The translations under genes and the position numbers were made by a program. A stretch of 64,000 bases of DNA, taken from positions 992,501-1,056,500 of the forward strand of contig NZ_CP040094.1 in assembly GCF_013343235.1 (NCBI RefSeq), in the 5' to 3' direction. Positions 34,330 to 43,017 of the stretch are shown one piece after another. The notes under the pieces are model-generated. The model was given only the letters and a program-made list of their open reading frames with translations. It was not told where the DNA came from and made no database searches. Within the stretch, counting starts at the first letter, position 1. Each line of letters begins with the position of its first letter. The stretch comes from Nostoc sp. TCL240-02. GTDB lineage: Bacteria; Cyanobacteriota; Cyanobacteriia; Cyanobacteriales; Nostocaceae.

Positions 34330-36057
34330 ATGAGACACGAAAAACTTTCTCCCGGACTACTGTTGGCATTTCAAGACTATCAAAATGAGGGAGATAAAGC
34401 TTTAGTTACACACAAGCGATCGCTTGGCATCATTGCCCACAAAAGCCCAGTCAAGCCAACAAAGAGCGTCGTTTTTATCTATTGCGATCCTGATGCAGAC
34501 TTGAGTTACCTATCACAATATAACATTGAAGTCAATCAAAACTCTGGGAGTGTGCGGACGGCTTTTTTACCGATAGAAAGTTTAGATGTCTTGTCTGAAG
34601 AAGATGTTATCCAACGCATCAAACCATCACGCAAACTTCATTTGAGGATGGATACTGCAATGGGAGCAGTCAAACTCCCGGAGTTCCAGAACAAAACTGG
34701 ACTAACTGGTAAAGGAGTAATCATCGGCATTGTAGACAGTGGCATTGATCCGAAACACCCCGCTTTTGCTGGACGAATTTTACACATTTGGGATCAAACA
34801 CTGCCAGGTCCAGGAGTAACAGAGGGTGGCTATGGGGCGGAATTTACGGGAGCGCAACTGACAATTTCTCAGGATACTGGTGGTCATGGTACTCACGTTG
34901 CGGGCATTGCTGTCGGTGCTGATGCTAGCTATAGCGGTGTAGCGCCAGAAGCGGAATTAGTTGTGGTCAGATCAGATTTACAGGATGCCCATATTGCTGA
35001 TGGTGTGCGTTATATTTTCCGAATTGCTAGAGAGTTAGGACGCGCAGCCGTGGTGAATCTCAGCTTGGGTGGACACGCTGATGCTCATGATGGTAGTGAT
35101 TCCTTATCCAAAGTTATTGATGCGGAAACTGGCCCTGGAAAAATAGTTTGCTGTGCTGCCGGTAACGAAGGAAACGATAACATTCATGGACAAGCGACAA
35201 TACCCAGTGGACGCACTCGTGGTATGCGCTTTAATGTTCCTTTGAATCAAATAGGCATAGTTTGGTTAAATGCTTGGTATTCCAAAGACAGCGAATTAGA
35301 AGTGTCTGTGCGGAGTCCTAACGGTTTTGTCACCCCATTCCAAAAAATAATTACTGACGGTAATGCCGCACAAGATTACCAGTTACCAGATGCAAGGGTG
35401 CAATTAGCGACACCAGCGCCAGATAAAGCCAATGGCGACCATAATTTCTTTGTACAAATCCGGGGTATTGGCCCCTCGCCAGTTATGGGAGGTGTTTGGC
35501 AACTGCGAGTTCGCAACAGTTCTGCAACTGACACACGTTTAGATGTATGGACATTAGATGACACTTCGTCAGTATTCTTTACTGGTAAAAGTGTCAAAGA
35601 TGCGCTAAAAATTGGTTCCCCAGGAGCCGCCAGCAGTGCAATTACAGTTGCCGCCTATACTACTAAAACCAAGTACACAGATATTGATAACCAAGTGCGA
35701 GAAATGGGCTTAGAATTGCACACTATTTCGGAATTCAGTAGTGAAGGTCCACTCCGAAATGATGGACATAAGCCGGATGTAGCAGCACCAGGAGCAATGA
35801 TTATTTCCACACTTTCTGCCGATGCAAATTTTGACCGTTCATCGATGATTAATTCCAAGTTTGTGGTACAGGCTGGTACGAGTATGGCGACACCATTTGT
35901 TAGTGGGTTAGTAGCATTATTATTGCAGCGAGATCCCAATCTCGATCCGACTGCTGTGAAAGACTTGCTACGTAAAAATAGTGCAATTCCTGGAAAACCC
36001 GCAGGGACATTTGATGAAAAATGGGGTTATGGAGTGATTAACGCTTTAAATCTGTAA
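34330..36057 (+). CDS. Subtilisin-like serine protease (S8 family)
   Basis: The 575-residue protein has catalytic residues D136 (GIVDSGID), H186 (GGHGTHVAGI) and S518 (GTSMATPF), all intact. Residues about 40-115 form an I9-type prodomain (KSVVFIYCDPDADLSYL; LSEEDVIQRIK) that ends just before the mature region. A long insertion with a beta-sandwich look (about 290-420) lies between H and S. There is no signal peptide, so secretion is unclear. Proteases of this type are common in Nostoc and calcium dependent in some relatives. A small gene encoding a prodomain-like protein lies 497 bp downstream. Confidence 0.92.
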   Translation: MRHEKLSPGLLLAFQDYQNEGDKALVTHKRSLGIIAHKSPVKPTKSVVFIYCDPDADLSYLSQYNIEVNQNSGSVRTAFLPIESLDVLSEEDVIQRIKPSRKLHLRMDTAMGAVKLPEFQNKTGLTGKGVIIGIVDSGIDPKHPAFAGRILHIWDQTLPGPGVTEGGYGAEFTGAQLTISQDTGGHGTHVAGIAVGADASYSGVAPEAELVVVRSDLQDAHIADGVRYIFRIARELGRAAVVNLSLGGHADAHDGSDSLSKVIDAETGPGKIVCCAAGNEGNDNIHGQATIPSGRTRGMRFNVPLNQIGIVWLNAWYSKDSELEVSVRSPNGFVTPFQKIITDGNAAQDYQLPDARVQLATPAPDKANGDHNFFVQIRGIGPSPVMGGVWQLRVRNSSATDTRLDVWTLDDTSSVFFTGKSVKDALKIGSPGAASSAITVAAYTTKTKYTDIDNQVREMGLELHTISEFSSEGPLRNDGHKPDVAAPGAMIISTLSADANFDRSSMINSKFVVQAGTSMATPFVSGLVALLLQRDPNLDPTAVKDLLRKNSAIPGKPAGTFDEKWGYGVINALNL

Positions 36058-36264
36058 TTAGCCTCAGAGATGCAATATATTTAACACCTTTAACACAATA
36101 AATATATTCGCATCTCTTGAAAATTATACGGCTACTAAATTAAACAGCGCTAATTGAAAAAATGCTAACTTAACAGATGCAATTTAAATCCGAATAACTG
36201 CTTTAGATACTGATTTTCCCGGAGTAACTTTGAGTGGTACTTGTATCTAAGAATGTAATATTAA

Positions 36265-36357
36265 TAGGACTTATGTAAACAATATCTAAAACCCTGATTC
36301 TACCGTAGGAGCAATTCATGAATTGCCCCTACAGCGTGTCCTTTTACGTAAGTCCTA
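36265..36357. mobile_element. MITE-like element, 93 bp
   Basis: The ends TAGGACTTATGTAAAC and TTTTACGTAAGTCCTA are inverted repeats (14 of 16). A 28-nt palindrome with GTAG...CTAC ends sits inside at 36305-36332 (one mismatch). There is no coding sequence. The right half recurs at 26931-26970. Confidence 0.7.
36305..36332. repeat. 28-nt palindromic repeat, copy 6 (variant core)
   Basis: The arms GTAGGAGCAATTCA and TGAATTGCCCCTAC differ at one pair. It has the same length and ends as the other copies. Confidence 0.75.
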
Positions 36358-36553
36358 ATTAATATACAAGAATACTGGGCATTCAGGCTCTTAATAAACC
36401 TCAAAGCTAGAGAGAACAGCAATTAATCTGTAATTGGACATAGGAAATCGCCCATTAAATCTATACAGAGATAGGCAACAAAAACTCGCAAGTTTGATAC
36501 CTTAGCTATACGATAGGTTAAGAATTGGTTGCTTTTTACCCACTTACTGAATC

Positions 36554-36856
36554 ATGGATTTTCAAAAGCTAGATGCTGCCCTTGCTACAGCGCTCAATAA
36601 TGTTCAAAACCCAGAAGAACCGAGTTTAGAAGTTTTCATCCATACTGAACCAATTTTAGACTCTGCTGCAACTGCTGTTTTAGAAAATTTAGGCATCAGT
36701 GGTGTTACTAGTGGAAGAGATATATTTACGGCAACACTGTCACTCAATGCAATTTCCCACTTGTCCGAGGAACCTTGGGTAAAATATTTGAAGCGATCAC
36801 AGCAATTGCGTTTGGTTAATAGGAGAATAAATGTAGGCAAGTTGGGTGTTGAATGA
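36554..36856 (+). CDS. Small protein resembling the S8-protease prodomain
   Basis: The 100-residue protein aligns by eye with residues about 45-115 of the upstream subtilase. Examples are LEVFIHTEPILDSAATAVLE against VVFIYCDPDADLSYLSQ, and NAISHLSEEPWVKYLKRSQQ against ESLDVLSEEDVIQRIKPSRK. Such stand-alone I9-like domains can act as chaperones or inhibitors of subtilases. It lies 497 bp after the protease gene on the same strand, so co-regulation is possible but it is probably not one transcript. No signal peptide is present. The homology is my reading and needs profile alignment. Confidence 0.7.
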   Translation: MDFQKLDAALATALNNVQNPEEPSLEVFIHTEPILDSAATAVLENLGISGVTSGRDIFTATLSLNAISHLSEEPWVKYLKRSQQLRLVNRRINVGKLGVE

Positions 36857-37143
36857 GCATTGTCTAACCCTACACCACGCAGATAATTTTTTGCATTTCC
36901 TGTGAATTAGGTTGTTTTTTCTGGAAACTTACACTTCACCTCAATTTCCAGATTACTTGCAGCCGAGCCTTCAGTAATTTCAGTAGTAAGAATTTTTTGA
37001 AGAACAGCCAAGAAATCTGTCATCATAACTTGGCATGAATTATTAATTACATGATTCTTAACCTTTGATTGACTGAAAGATAGATCCTAAAGATGCGTCT
37101 AATTCGATACAATTTATAGGCAGAGAGAGCCGAGGAGAACAAG
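36857..37143. other. Intergenic region before gshA
   Basis: 287 bp without a gene. A GAGGAG ribosome site at 37132-37137 belongs to the GTG-started gshA. No confident promoter is visible. Confidence 0.4.
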
Positions 37144-38283
37144 GTGGTCTTATTAAAAGGCTTTGAGATCGAGATGTATACTGGCACACCTCAAGGTGAA
37201 ATCGTCGGTCTCTCCGACAAAATTATTGCAGCCTTGGATGGATTTATGCGGGAGCCAGATAGCCGCAATGTCGAATACATAACCCAACCATCCCATAATT
37301 ACGAAAATTTATTGTGTGCCTTGCTGCGTCCTCGGCGGGAGTTGCGAAACTACCTCAATCACTTGGGCGATTACACCTTGATACCGGGAAGTACTTTATC
37401 GTTGGGTGGCAGCGATCGCTTTCGGCGTTCCGATCCAGCAAATCCCTATCATGACTACATTGAGAACACCTACGGTACAAAAGTAGTCACCGCCAGCGTC
37501 CACATTAATATAGGCATCAGCGATCCAGAAGTATTAATGCGGGCGTGTCGGGTGATCCGTATGGAAGCACCTCTATTTCTTGCCCTCAGCGCCTCATCTC
37601 CCTTCCTAGATGGCAAAACTACTGGCTATCACTCCACTCGCTGGGGCCTATTTCCGCAAACGCCTAGCCATGTACCTTTATTTGCCAGCCACACCGATCA
37701 TATCCAGTGGGTGGAAGATCAACTCGTTGCCGGAACCATGCAAAATGTTCGGCATTTGTGGACATCGGTGCGACCAAATGGCGATCGCCGCCCTTATGAT
37801 CTAAATCGCCTAGAACTACGAATTTGCGATTTAGTCATAGATCCCATTGCCTTACTAGCCATTACTGCCTTATTAGAAGCGCGTTTATTGCAAGTAATCG
37901 AAAATCCCAACATCGATCCTTTAACTCAAAGTACTTTCTCTAACGAAGAACTCGTCACCCTGACTGCTGAAAACGAAGCGGCGGCGGCGGCTGATAGTCT
38001 CGATGCTCATTTGAGGCATTGGCAAGATGGTAGAAGCATCCTAGCCAGAGATTGGATTACCCAAATGTACCAAGATGTTTGGGCGATCGCTAAACAACGA
38101 GGCTTTAGCTGTTTCCTTTCCCCATTGCACAAAATTCTCCGCGAAGGCAATGAAGCTCAACAGTGGTTGCAGTTACACACAGTCGGTTTTGACAGCCAGC
38201 GCGTCATCACTCAGGCTATTCTCGCCACCCAAGAACGCGAAATCGAACTCGAAGACAAATTGTGTTCGTCCCTACTAGCTTAA
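37144..38283 (+). CDS. gshA: Glutamate-cysteine ligase, cyanobacterial type
   Basis: The enzyme makes gamma-glutamylcysteine from glutamate and cysteine with ATP, the first step of glutathione synthesis. The 379-residue protein has GFEIEMYTGTPQGEIVGLS at the N-terminus, NVEYITQPSHNYENLL, ASVHINIGI (about 120), SASSPFLDGKTTGYHSTRWGLF and LELRICDLVIDP (about 220-230). This is the single-domain cyanobacterial family, shorter than the proteobacterial GshA. The start is GTG, 6 bases after GAGGAG. Repeat DNA follows the stop at once. Stand-alone gene. Confidence 0.9.
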   Translation: MVLLKGFEIEMYTGTPQGEIVGLSDKIIAALDGFMREPDSRNVEYITQPSHNYENLLCALLRPRRELRNYLNHLGDYTLIPGSTLSLGGSDRFRRSDPANPYHDYIENTYGTKVVTASVHINIGISDPEVLMRACRVIRMEAPLFLALSASSPFLDGKTTGYHSTRWGLFPQTPSHVPLFASHTDHIQWVEDQLVAGTMQNVRHLWTSVRPNGDRRPYDLNRLELRICDLVIDPIALLAITALLEARLLQVIENPNIDPLTQSTFSNEELVTLTAENEAAAAADSLDAHLRHWQDGRSILARDWITQMYQDVWAIAKQRGFSCFLSPLHKILREGNEAQQWLQLHTVGFDSQRVITQAILATQEREIELEDKLCSSLLA

Positions 38284-38515
38284 TTGAAGAGGCAGAGGAG
38301 CAGGGAGCAGAGGGGCAGGGGGCAAGGGGAGCAGGGGGTTGGGGAGACAAGGGGGACAAGGGGGAATTATTGAACAATTGAACAAGTCTCTCTCTTGTCT
38401 CCCCCCTCTTCCTTGTCTCCCTTGTCTCTTATTCATGCCCAATACTTCTCTACGAGAGGCTGCGCCAACGGCTTCGCTCAGTACAAGTGCCCAATGCCCA
38501 ATGGGAGATTTCTTT
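38284..38515. repeat. Minisatellite block and 65-bp repeat after gshA
   Basis: GGAGCAGGGGGC-type units (38290-38340) are followed by GGGACAAGGGGG units and their complement (CTTGTCTCCCCCCTC, 38390-38430), able to fold back. The 65-bp unit at 38435-38501 contains CTTCTCTACGAGAGGC and GGCTTCGCTCAGTACAAG. Two tandem copies in reverse orientation lie inside the debranching-type gene at 48250-48371. Confidence 0.85.
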
Positions 38516-38759
38516 GGAGATACTACCATCCCTAAAAAACACAAGTGATTAATCTTTCTACATAAAACTTAATATTTACCAATTTTAGCCAAATATCCTC
38601 TCAGGGATTGCTCTGGGAGAGTTTGTGCTATTGTTTTAAAAATCTAATCAATGGATGATGCTTGATTATTATTAACAAAACCTATGAATAGCCTCTACCC
38701 TTTGGTAGATTTAACATTGACGATAAATTGTTTTATACAATACGTAGATTATACGGACA

Positions 38760-39221
38760 ATGCCCCAGGTCGTTCTAGTTAACCCACAAATTCCTCCTAA
38801 TACAGGTAATATCGCTCGTACCTGTGCAGCAACAGGTACAGAGTTGCATTTGGTAGGGCCCTTGGGGTTTGAAATTAGCGATCGCTACCTCAAAAGAGCC
38901 GGTTTGGATTACTGGCCTTATGTCAAACTGCACTATCACGAATCCCTAGAAGCCTTTAAAACCGTACATCAAGAGCGTGGAGGCAGATGCTTGGGTTATA
39001 GCGTTGGTGGTAATTTTAGTTACGTGAGCTTTCAATATCAAACCGATGATTGGCTACTGTTTGGTAGTGAAACTACGGGCTTACCACCAACAATTTTGTC
39101 AGATTGCGATGCTACTCTGTATATTCCCATGAGCCAACCAGGGGTTCGCAGTTTGAACTTGTCAGTAAGTGTGGCAATTGGCTTATTTGAAACCCGTCGT
39201 CAGTTAGGCTATCTACAATAG
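38760..39221 (+). CDS. trmL: tRNA (cytidine/uridine-34-2'-O)-methyltransferase
   Basis: The 153-residue SPOUT-class methyltransferase methylates the ribose of the wobble nucleotide in tRNA-Leu isoacceptors, using SAM. Motifs: NPQIPPNTGNIARTCAATGT at the N-terminus, the trefoil knot with LFGSETTGLP (about 100), and IPMSQPGVRSLNLSVSVAI near the C-terminus. The length is that of TrmL, a minimal one-domain SPOUT enzyme without extra RNA-binding part. The start ATG is preceded by TATACGGACA; the ribosome site is weak. Confidence 0.92.
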   Translation: MPQVVLVNPQIPPNTGNIARTCAATGTELHLVGPLGFEISDRYLKRAGLDYWPYVKLHYHESLEAFKTVHQERGGRCLGYSVGGNFSYVSFQYQTDDWLLFGSETTGLPPTILSDCDATLYIPMSQPGVRSLNLSVSVAIGLFETRRQLGYLQ

Positions 39222-40012
39222 TTGCTTACCTTCACAGGCTAAGTATATTTACTTATTGTCTCTACAAACATCTATCTAAACTGGAGAATTTTGGCAGCAA
39301 GATTTTTTTGTTTACGGCAAAATATGTAAAAGAATATACCAAATCCTGGGTTTATTCGCTAATTGTAGTGGAAGATACTTACAAACAGAGGAAGGTTATT
39401 ATAAGAAATTTATATATAAAACTTGAGATAATGCCAAATTTGAATGATAGATTTTGATGAATTTGAGGCATCCTAAATTGGGAACAAAAGCGCTAAAATC
39501 CAGTCATGTCATGTATTTGAGCTGTTTTTGCTCGATGAACTCCAAAAAGCAGCCTAAAATTAGACGATAGTTAATACGGTTGTTTTTTAGGGAATAATCA
39601 ACGTAAAGTCTCGTGTTGAGAAGACTGATGGGCTAGAAATATCTTGAAGATATCTACAGCAGGGGGCATCACTTTTCCAGAAGTCGCAGCAATTTATTTT
39701 TCGGCAGCGACTATAGACTAGGCAAATCATTTGTTTAGTCCCCGTGATTGACGCAAGACAAGCGCGGATAATGGTAAAGAGTTATAAACGTCCTAAGTGG
39801 TGTTAGGAGTGGTTCGGACAAGTAAACACAGCAAACTTTAAGTTTTGCTAATACATGTAAACTTGTCTAAATCAGAGAAGCAGGTTAATCTTGCGTAAGC
39901 ATCTCTGGTGAATGTGATCTTGATCTATCATTTGTTGTGATCTAAATCATTGACTAGTATCCAACTGAAAAATCGAGGTCAGTTAAGCGCTAGTGATCAT
40001 AGGAGGTCGTCT
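39222..40012. other. Long intergenic region before the M23 peptidase gene
   Basis: No gene is visible. There is a palindrome ATATCTTGAAGATAT near 39637. A small inverted-repeat structure lies at 39813-39871 (TTCGGACAAGTAAAC / GTAAACTTGTCTAAA) with a palindromic centre AGCAAACTTTAAGTTTTGCT. Its ends resemble those of the IS at 28863. A perfect AGGAGGT at 40001-40007 is the ribosome site of the next gene. Confidence 0.55.
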
Positions 40013-42364
40013 TTGAAACGAGCATTAAAAAAGAGAGTAAAAGCTGTGTTGAACAATAACCCCAACAGCGATGATGCCCCGGTAGAACTGCAAAATGTGA
40101 TGAATCCAAAAGTTAACCGCCGGGTGCGGACAAAAGCCGCCATGATTGGCTTGGCAATCTCTATGGGAGCAACCAGCCTTTTGGTGACTCGACAAAGCGA
40201 TCAAGCCCAAGCAGCGGTGCCAGTAGGCAGCCAAAAGGCTTCCTCCTCAATTCCTGCTGTTCCTGACACTGAAGTGAAATTTGCCTCCACAAAGCTGGAG
40301 TCCCAAGCAGTCTCATCAGCGAGCGTGCCGGAAAATCCTGTGATCGTGGAACCAACGGCAGTCTCACAAGTGCCTGGGCTTGAAGCTAAATGGCAAGTCG
40401 CGGCAAATGGAATTTCTTTGCAAATTCCTGCATCAGAAACATTTTCCCAAGCAACAGTCAGTTATAAAAATTCCACCAACCTGAAGCCGCAAGTGGCACA
40501 GGGATTGAACAACACATTAGCCGAGACTAGTTTCCCAACAGTCAATAATTTGTCTGACTATAGTGCTGATGGTGTTGGTAGTACGAATGTTTTATCGAAT
40601 GCCCAGCCACAAAAAGTGGCAACATCTGGTGCAGTCAACGGTGAGATAAATGCACAACTTAAGGCACAACAAGAGTTTGCACTGAATCGCTTACAAGAAA
40701 AATCTAATCGGTTAAGAAAAAGTCTGGCACAGTTACAGTCTGGGGAAACTGAAAACCCATCACCAGCTGATATTGGTTTGGCACAGCCGACGACTGGAGT
40801 TGAAAAAACTGCATTAGTCCAGCCGAATACTTCTGACGATGCAAGCAAAGCGAACTTGATATCGAAGCTAAAACAGAAGAATCAGGCGAGTGCAATTGCA
40901 CCAGTATCAGCTACACCAACACTTATTGCATCCTCGGCTCGAACTGCCTACGAAGTTAAGCCTGGAGATACACTAGCAGCGATCGCCAGCAAATACAATA
41001 CTTCAGTATCAGAACTAGTTAAGGTAAATAACCTCAACAATCCCAATGAACTGAAAATTAGTCAAAAACTAATTATTCCTGCTGGTCGAGTTGAGGTAAC
41101 AGTAGCGAATCAACCCACTGTAGCGAGTCAACCTGCTGTAGCGAGTCAACCTACTTTTGTGGAGTCCAGCAAAACTCCAAAAGTAGCTACCTCTCCTATG
41201 AACATTGGTAGCGCCAACTCCTATCTACCAACTACTTCACAATCACCATCTATTGCCGACAACAGCAGCGTTGCCGTCCCTATATCGGTAATTGCGAACA
41301 ATCAGGTTCAGGCAAATAGTGCCACTGACTTAGAAGTACGCCATACCACTCCTACTAGGTCTTATGGTGTTGGTGGTGAAGATCCAGTGCCAACAGCTTT
41401 TGCTGAAATACAACAGCCTAAAACATCAGCAAATAGAGTAGCACGTGGAAATAATAATGACCGTTTGCGCGGCTTGCAAGCGGAAATTCAGAGATTACAG
41501 CAGAAATACCGCGCTCAACAGTCTGGTAATTTAGTTGTGCCAGCAGCTAGCGATACTAATAACGCTGCAATGCTCACTCCTATTTCTACTCCCAATAATT
41601 TTATCGTACCTAACTCTGCTGTTCGACCAAATAGTGTAGCGATACCAATTCCAGTTCCTACACCTATTAGAGCTACCTATAGCGCTCAACCAATCAAGCC
41701 TCAATTCCGTACTAGTGTACGTCCTAACGAACCAGTAAACCCAGAATTCTTGCCCAATCTCGGTTCTGCTAGTCAGTGGACTCCTGCTCGCACTCAATCT
41801 CCTACAAGAATTGCAACCCCTTCTGGAAGAGTAAATGCCTCTGACTCCTTAGGAAAGATGCGGGGAACAACAGTTACTCCACAGATATTACCGCCTTTGG
41901 CAGCAGTGGATCAATATCTGCCCAGACCCGTTGACGAACTTATACCTCCTCCTTCTTCCTCATCCCCTCCATCTTCTTCAACCGTAGCTTACACATGGCC
42001 GGCAAAAGGTACCCTTACCTCTGGTTATGGCTGGCGCTGGGGTAGAATGCACAAAGGAATTGACGTTGCTAACTCCACTGGCACGCCAGTTGTTGCCTCA
42101 GCTGAGGGGACGATAGAAAAAGCAGGCTGGAACAACGGTGGCTACGGCAACCTTGTCGAAGTTCGCCATCCTGATGGCAGCACGACTCGTTATGCTCATA
42201 ACAGCAAGATTCTAGTGCAACCTGGTCAGCAGGTACATCAAGGAGAAACAATTGCTTTAATGGGCAGCACTGGTCACAGTACTGGCCCACACACCCACTT
42301 TGAAATCCATCCATCAGGTAAGGGTGCTGTTAACCCAATCGCTATGTTACCGGATCGCATATAA
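40013..42364 (+). CDS. LysM / M23-peptidase (murein endopeptidase-like) membrane-anchored protein
   Basis: The 783-residue envelope protein has a basic N-terminus and a membrane anchor (KAAMIGLAISMGATSLLV, about 43-60). A low-complexity periplasmic linker with a short coiled coil (QLKAQQEFALNRLQEKSNRL) follows, then one LysM domain (YEVKPGDTLAAIASKYNTSV, about 310-355) and a long Pro/Ser/Asn linker. The C-terminal M23 domain (about 660-783) has zinc motifs HKGID and HTHFEIH. Family members cut peptidoglycan cross-links or activate amidases, acting in growth and septation. The TTG at 40013 is chosen because AGGAGGT lies 5 bases before it; the frame also opens at 39950 but without a ribosome site. 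Confidence 0.9.
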   Translation: MKRALKKRVKAVLNNNPNSDDAPVELQNVMNPKVNRRVRTKAAMIGLAISMGATSLLVTRQSDQAQAAVPVGSQKASSSIPAVPDTEVKFASTKLESQAVSSASVPENPVIVEPTAVSQVPGLEAKWQVAANGISLQIPASETFSQATVSYKNSTNLKPQVAQGLNNTLAETSFPTVNNLSDYSADGVGSTNVLSNAQPQKVATSGAVNGEINAQLKAQQEFALNRLQEKSNRLRKSLAQLQSGETENPSPADIGLAQPTTGVEKTALVQPNTSDDASKANLISKLKQKNQASAIAPVSATPTLIASSARTAYEVKPGDTLAAIASKYNTSVSELVKVNNLNNPNELKISQKLIIPAGRVEVTVANQPTVASQPAVASQPTFVESSKTPKVATSPMNIGSANSYLPTTSQSPSIADNSSVAVPISVIANNQVQANSATDLEVRHTTPTRSYGVGGEDPVPTAFAEIQQPKTSANRVARGNNNDRLRGLQAEIQRLQQKYRAQQSGNLVVPAASDTNNAAMLTPISTPNNFIVPNSAVRPNSVAIPIPVPTPIRATYSAQPIKPQFRTSVRPNEPVNPEFLPNLGSASQWTPARTQSPTRIATPSGRVNASDSLGKMRGTTVTPQILPPLAAVDQYLPRPVDELIPPPSSSSPPSSSTVAYTWPAKGTLTSGYGWRWGRMHKGIDVANSTGTPVVASAEGTIEKAGWNNGGYGNLVEVRHPDGSTTRYAHNSKILVQPGQQVHQGETIALMGSTGHSTGPHTHFEIHPSGKGAVNPIAMLPDRI

Positions 42365-42404
42365 TTTCTTGGCTATCTGTAACTAAATCATTGCCTTGTT
42401 TTGT

Positions 42405-42425
42405 TGAGGGAGTTAAACTCCCTCA
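42405..42425 (+). terminator. Rho-independent-like hairpin after the M23 gene
   Basis: TGAGGGAGTT / AACTCCCTCA separated by one base is effectively an 8-bp stem with a 5-base loop, followed by TTTGCTTTC. It lies 41 bp after the stop codon. Confidence 0.65.
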
Positions 42426-42529
42426 TTTGCTTTCTCTGACCTCAATAGGGATGAAAGCTGTAAGAAAATTGCAAAAATCCTAGTGTTGAGCAAATTTGTA
42501 TGCTATACTAGTTTATGATTTGAATATAT

Positions 42530-42603
42530 GGCTCAGTAGCTCAGTTGGTTAGAGCGCGGGACTCATAAGCCTGAGGTCGTTGGTTCAATTCCAACCTGAG
42601 CCA
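42530..42603 (+). tRNA. tRNA-Met (anticodon CAU)
   Basis: Acceptor GGCTCAG pairs with CTGAGCC. The D-arm is GCTCAGTTGGTTAGAGC, the anticodon loop is CTCATAA with CAU, and the T-arm is GTTGGTTCAATTCCAAC. The cloverleaf is complete. Because acceptor position 1-72 is paired, it is an elongator (or a CAU-Ile) type rather than the initiator. Confidence 0.93.
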
Positions 42604-43017
42604 CTTTAAAAATTATAAGTAGTGAGCTATAAGTAAGTTTTGAAAAACTTTCATGGCTCTGCCGAACGCAGTTTTTACTCTAAATTTAAAAGCTACCTCT
42701 GATACTAAAGACTCAGCAATATTTATTTAATGTGGCGGATTATTGTGGTACGACACCAACTTTTAGAGCCAAAACCATGTAACTCTGAGCAGGGTTTGAG
42801 TTGAGATCGCCATCACCCTTCATTTACTCTATTTTCATCTTCAGCCACCAATTCCTGAATTACACACTAAATAAACTTAGTAAATAGAGCGTTAACCAGC
42901 TAAAAATGCTAAAGCATGGTTAGTTAAGTTACATTAGCTCTATAAACCTGCGTATTTTGGCAACTACCATAACCATGTTTAGTAGTGCCGCAAAATTAGC
43001 TTAGTGAGTAAGGTGCA
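42604..43017. other. Intergenic region
   Basis: 414 bp, AT-rich, with no gene or clear repeat. It should contain the promoter of the HSP90-like gene, but I cannot place a -10/-35 pair. Confidence 0.4.

Larger units (their letters stand above)
36058..36553. other. Intergenic region with MITE-like element
   Basis: It carries a 93-bp element with inverted ends at 36265-36357. Bases about 36150-36180 read AN-LTDAI in one frame, resembling a degraded pentapeptide repeat, but the similarity is too short to call. No gene is visible. Confidence 0.5.
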
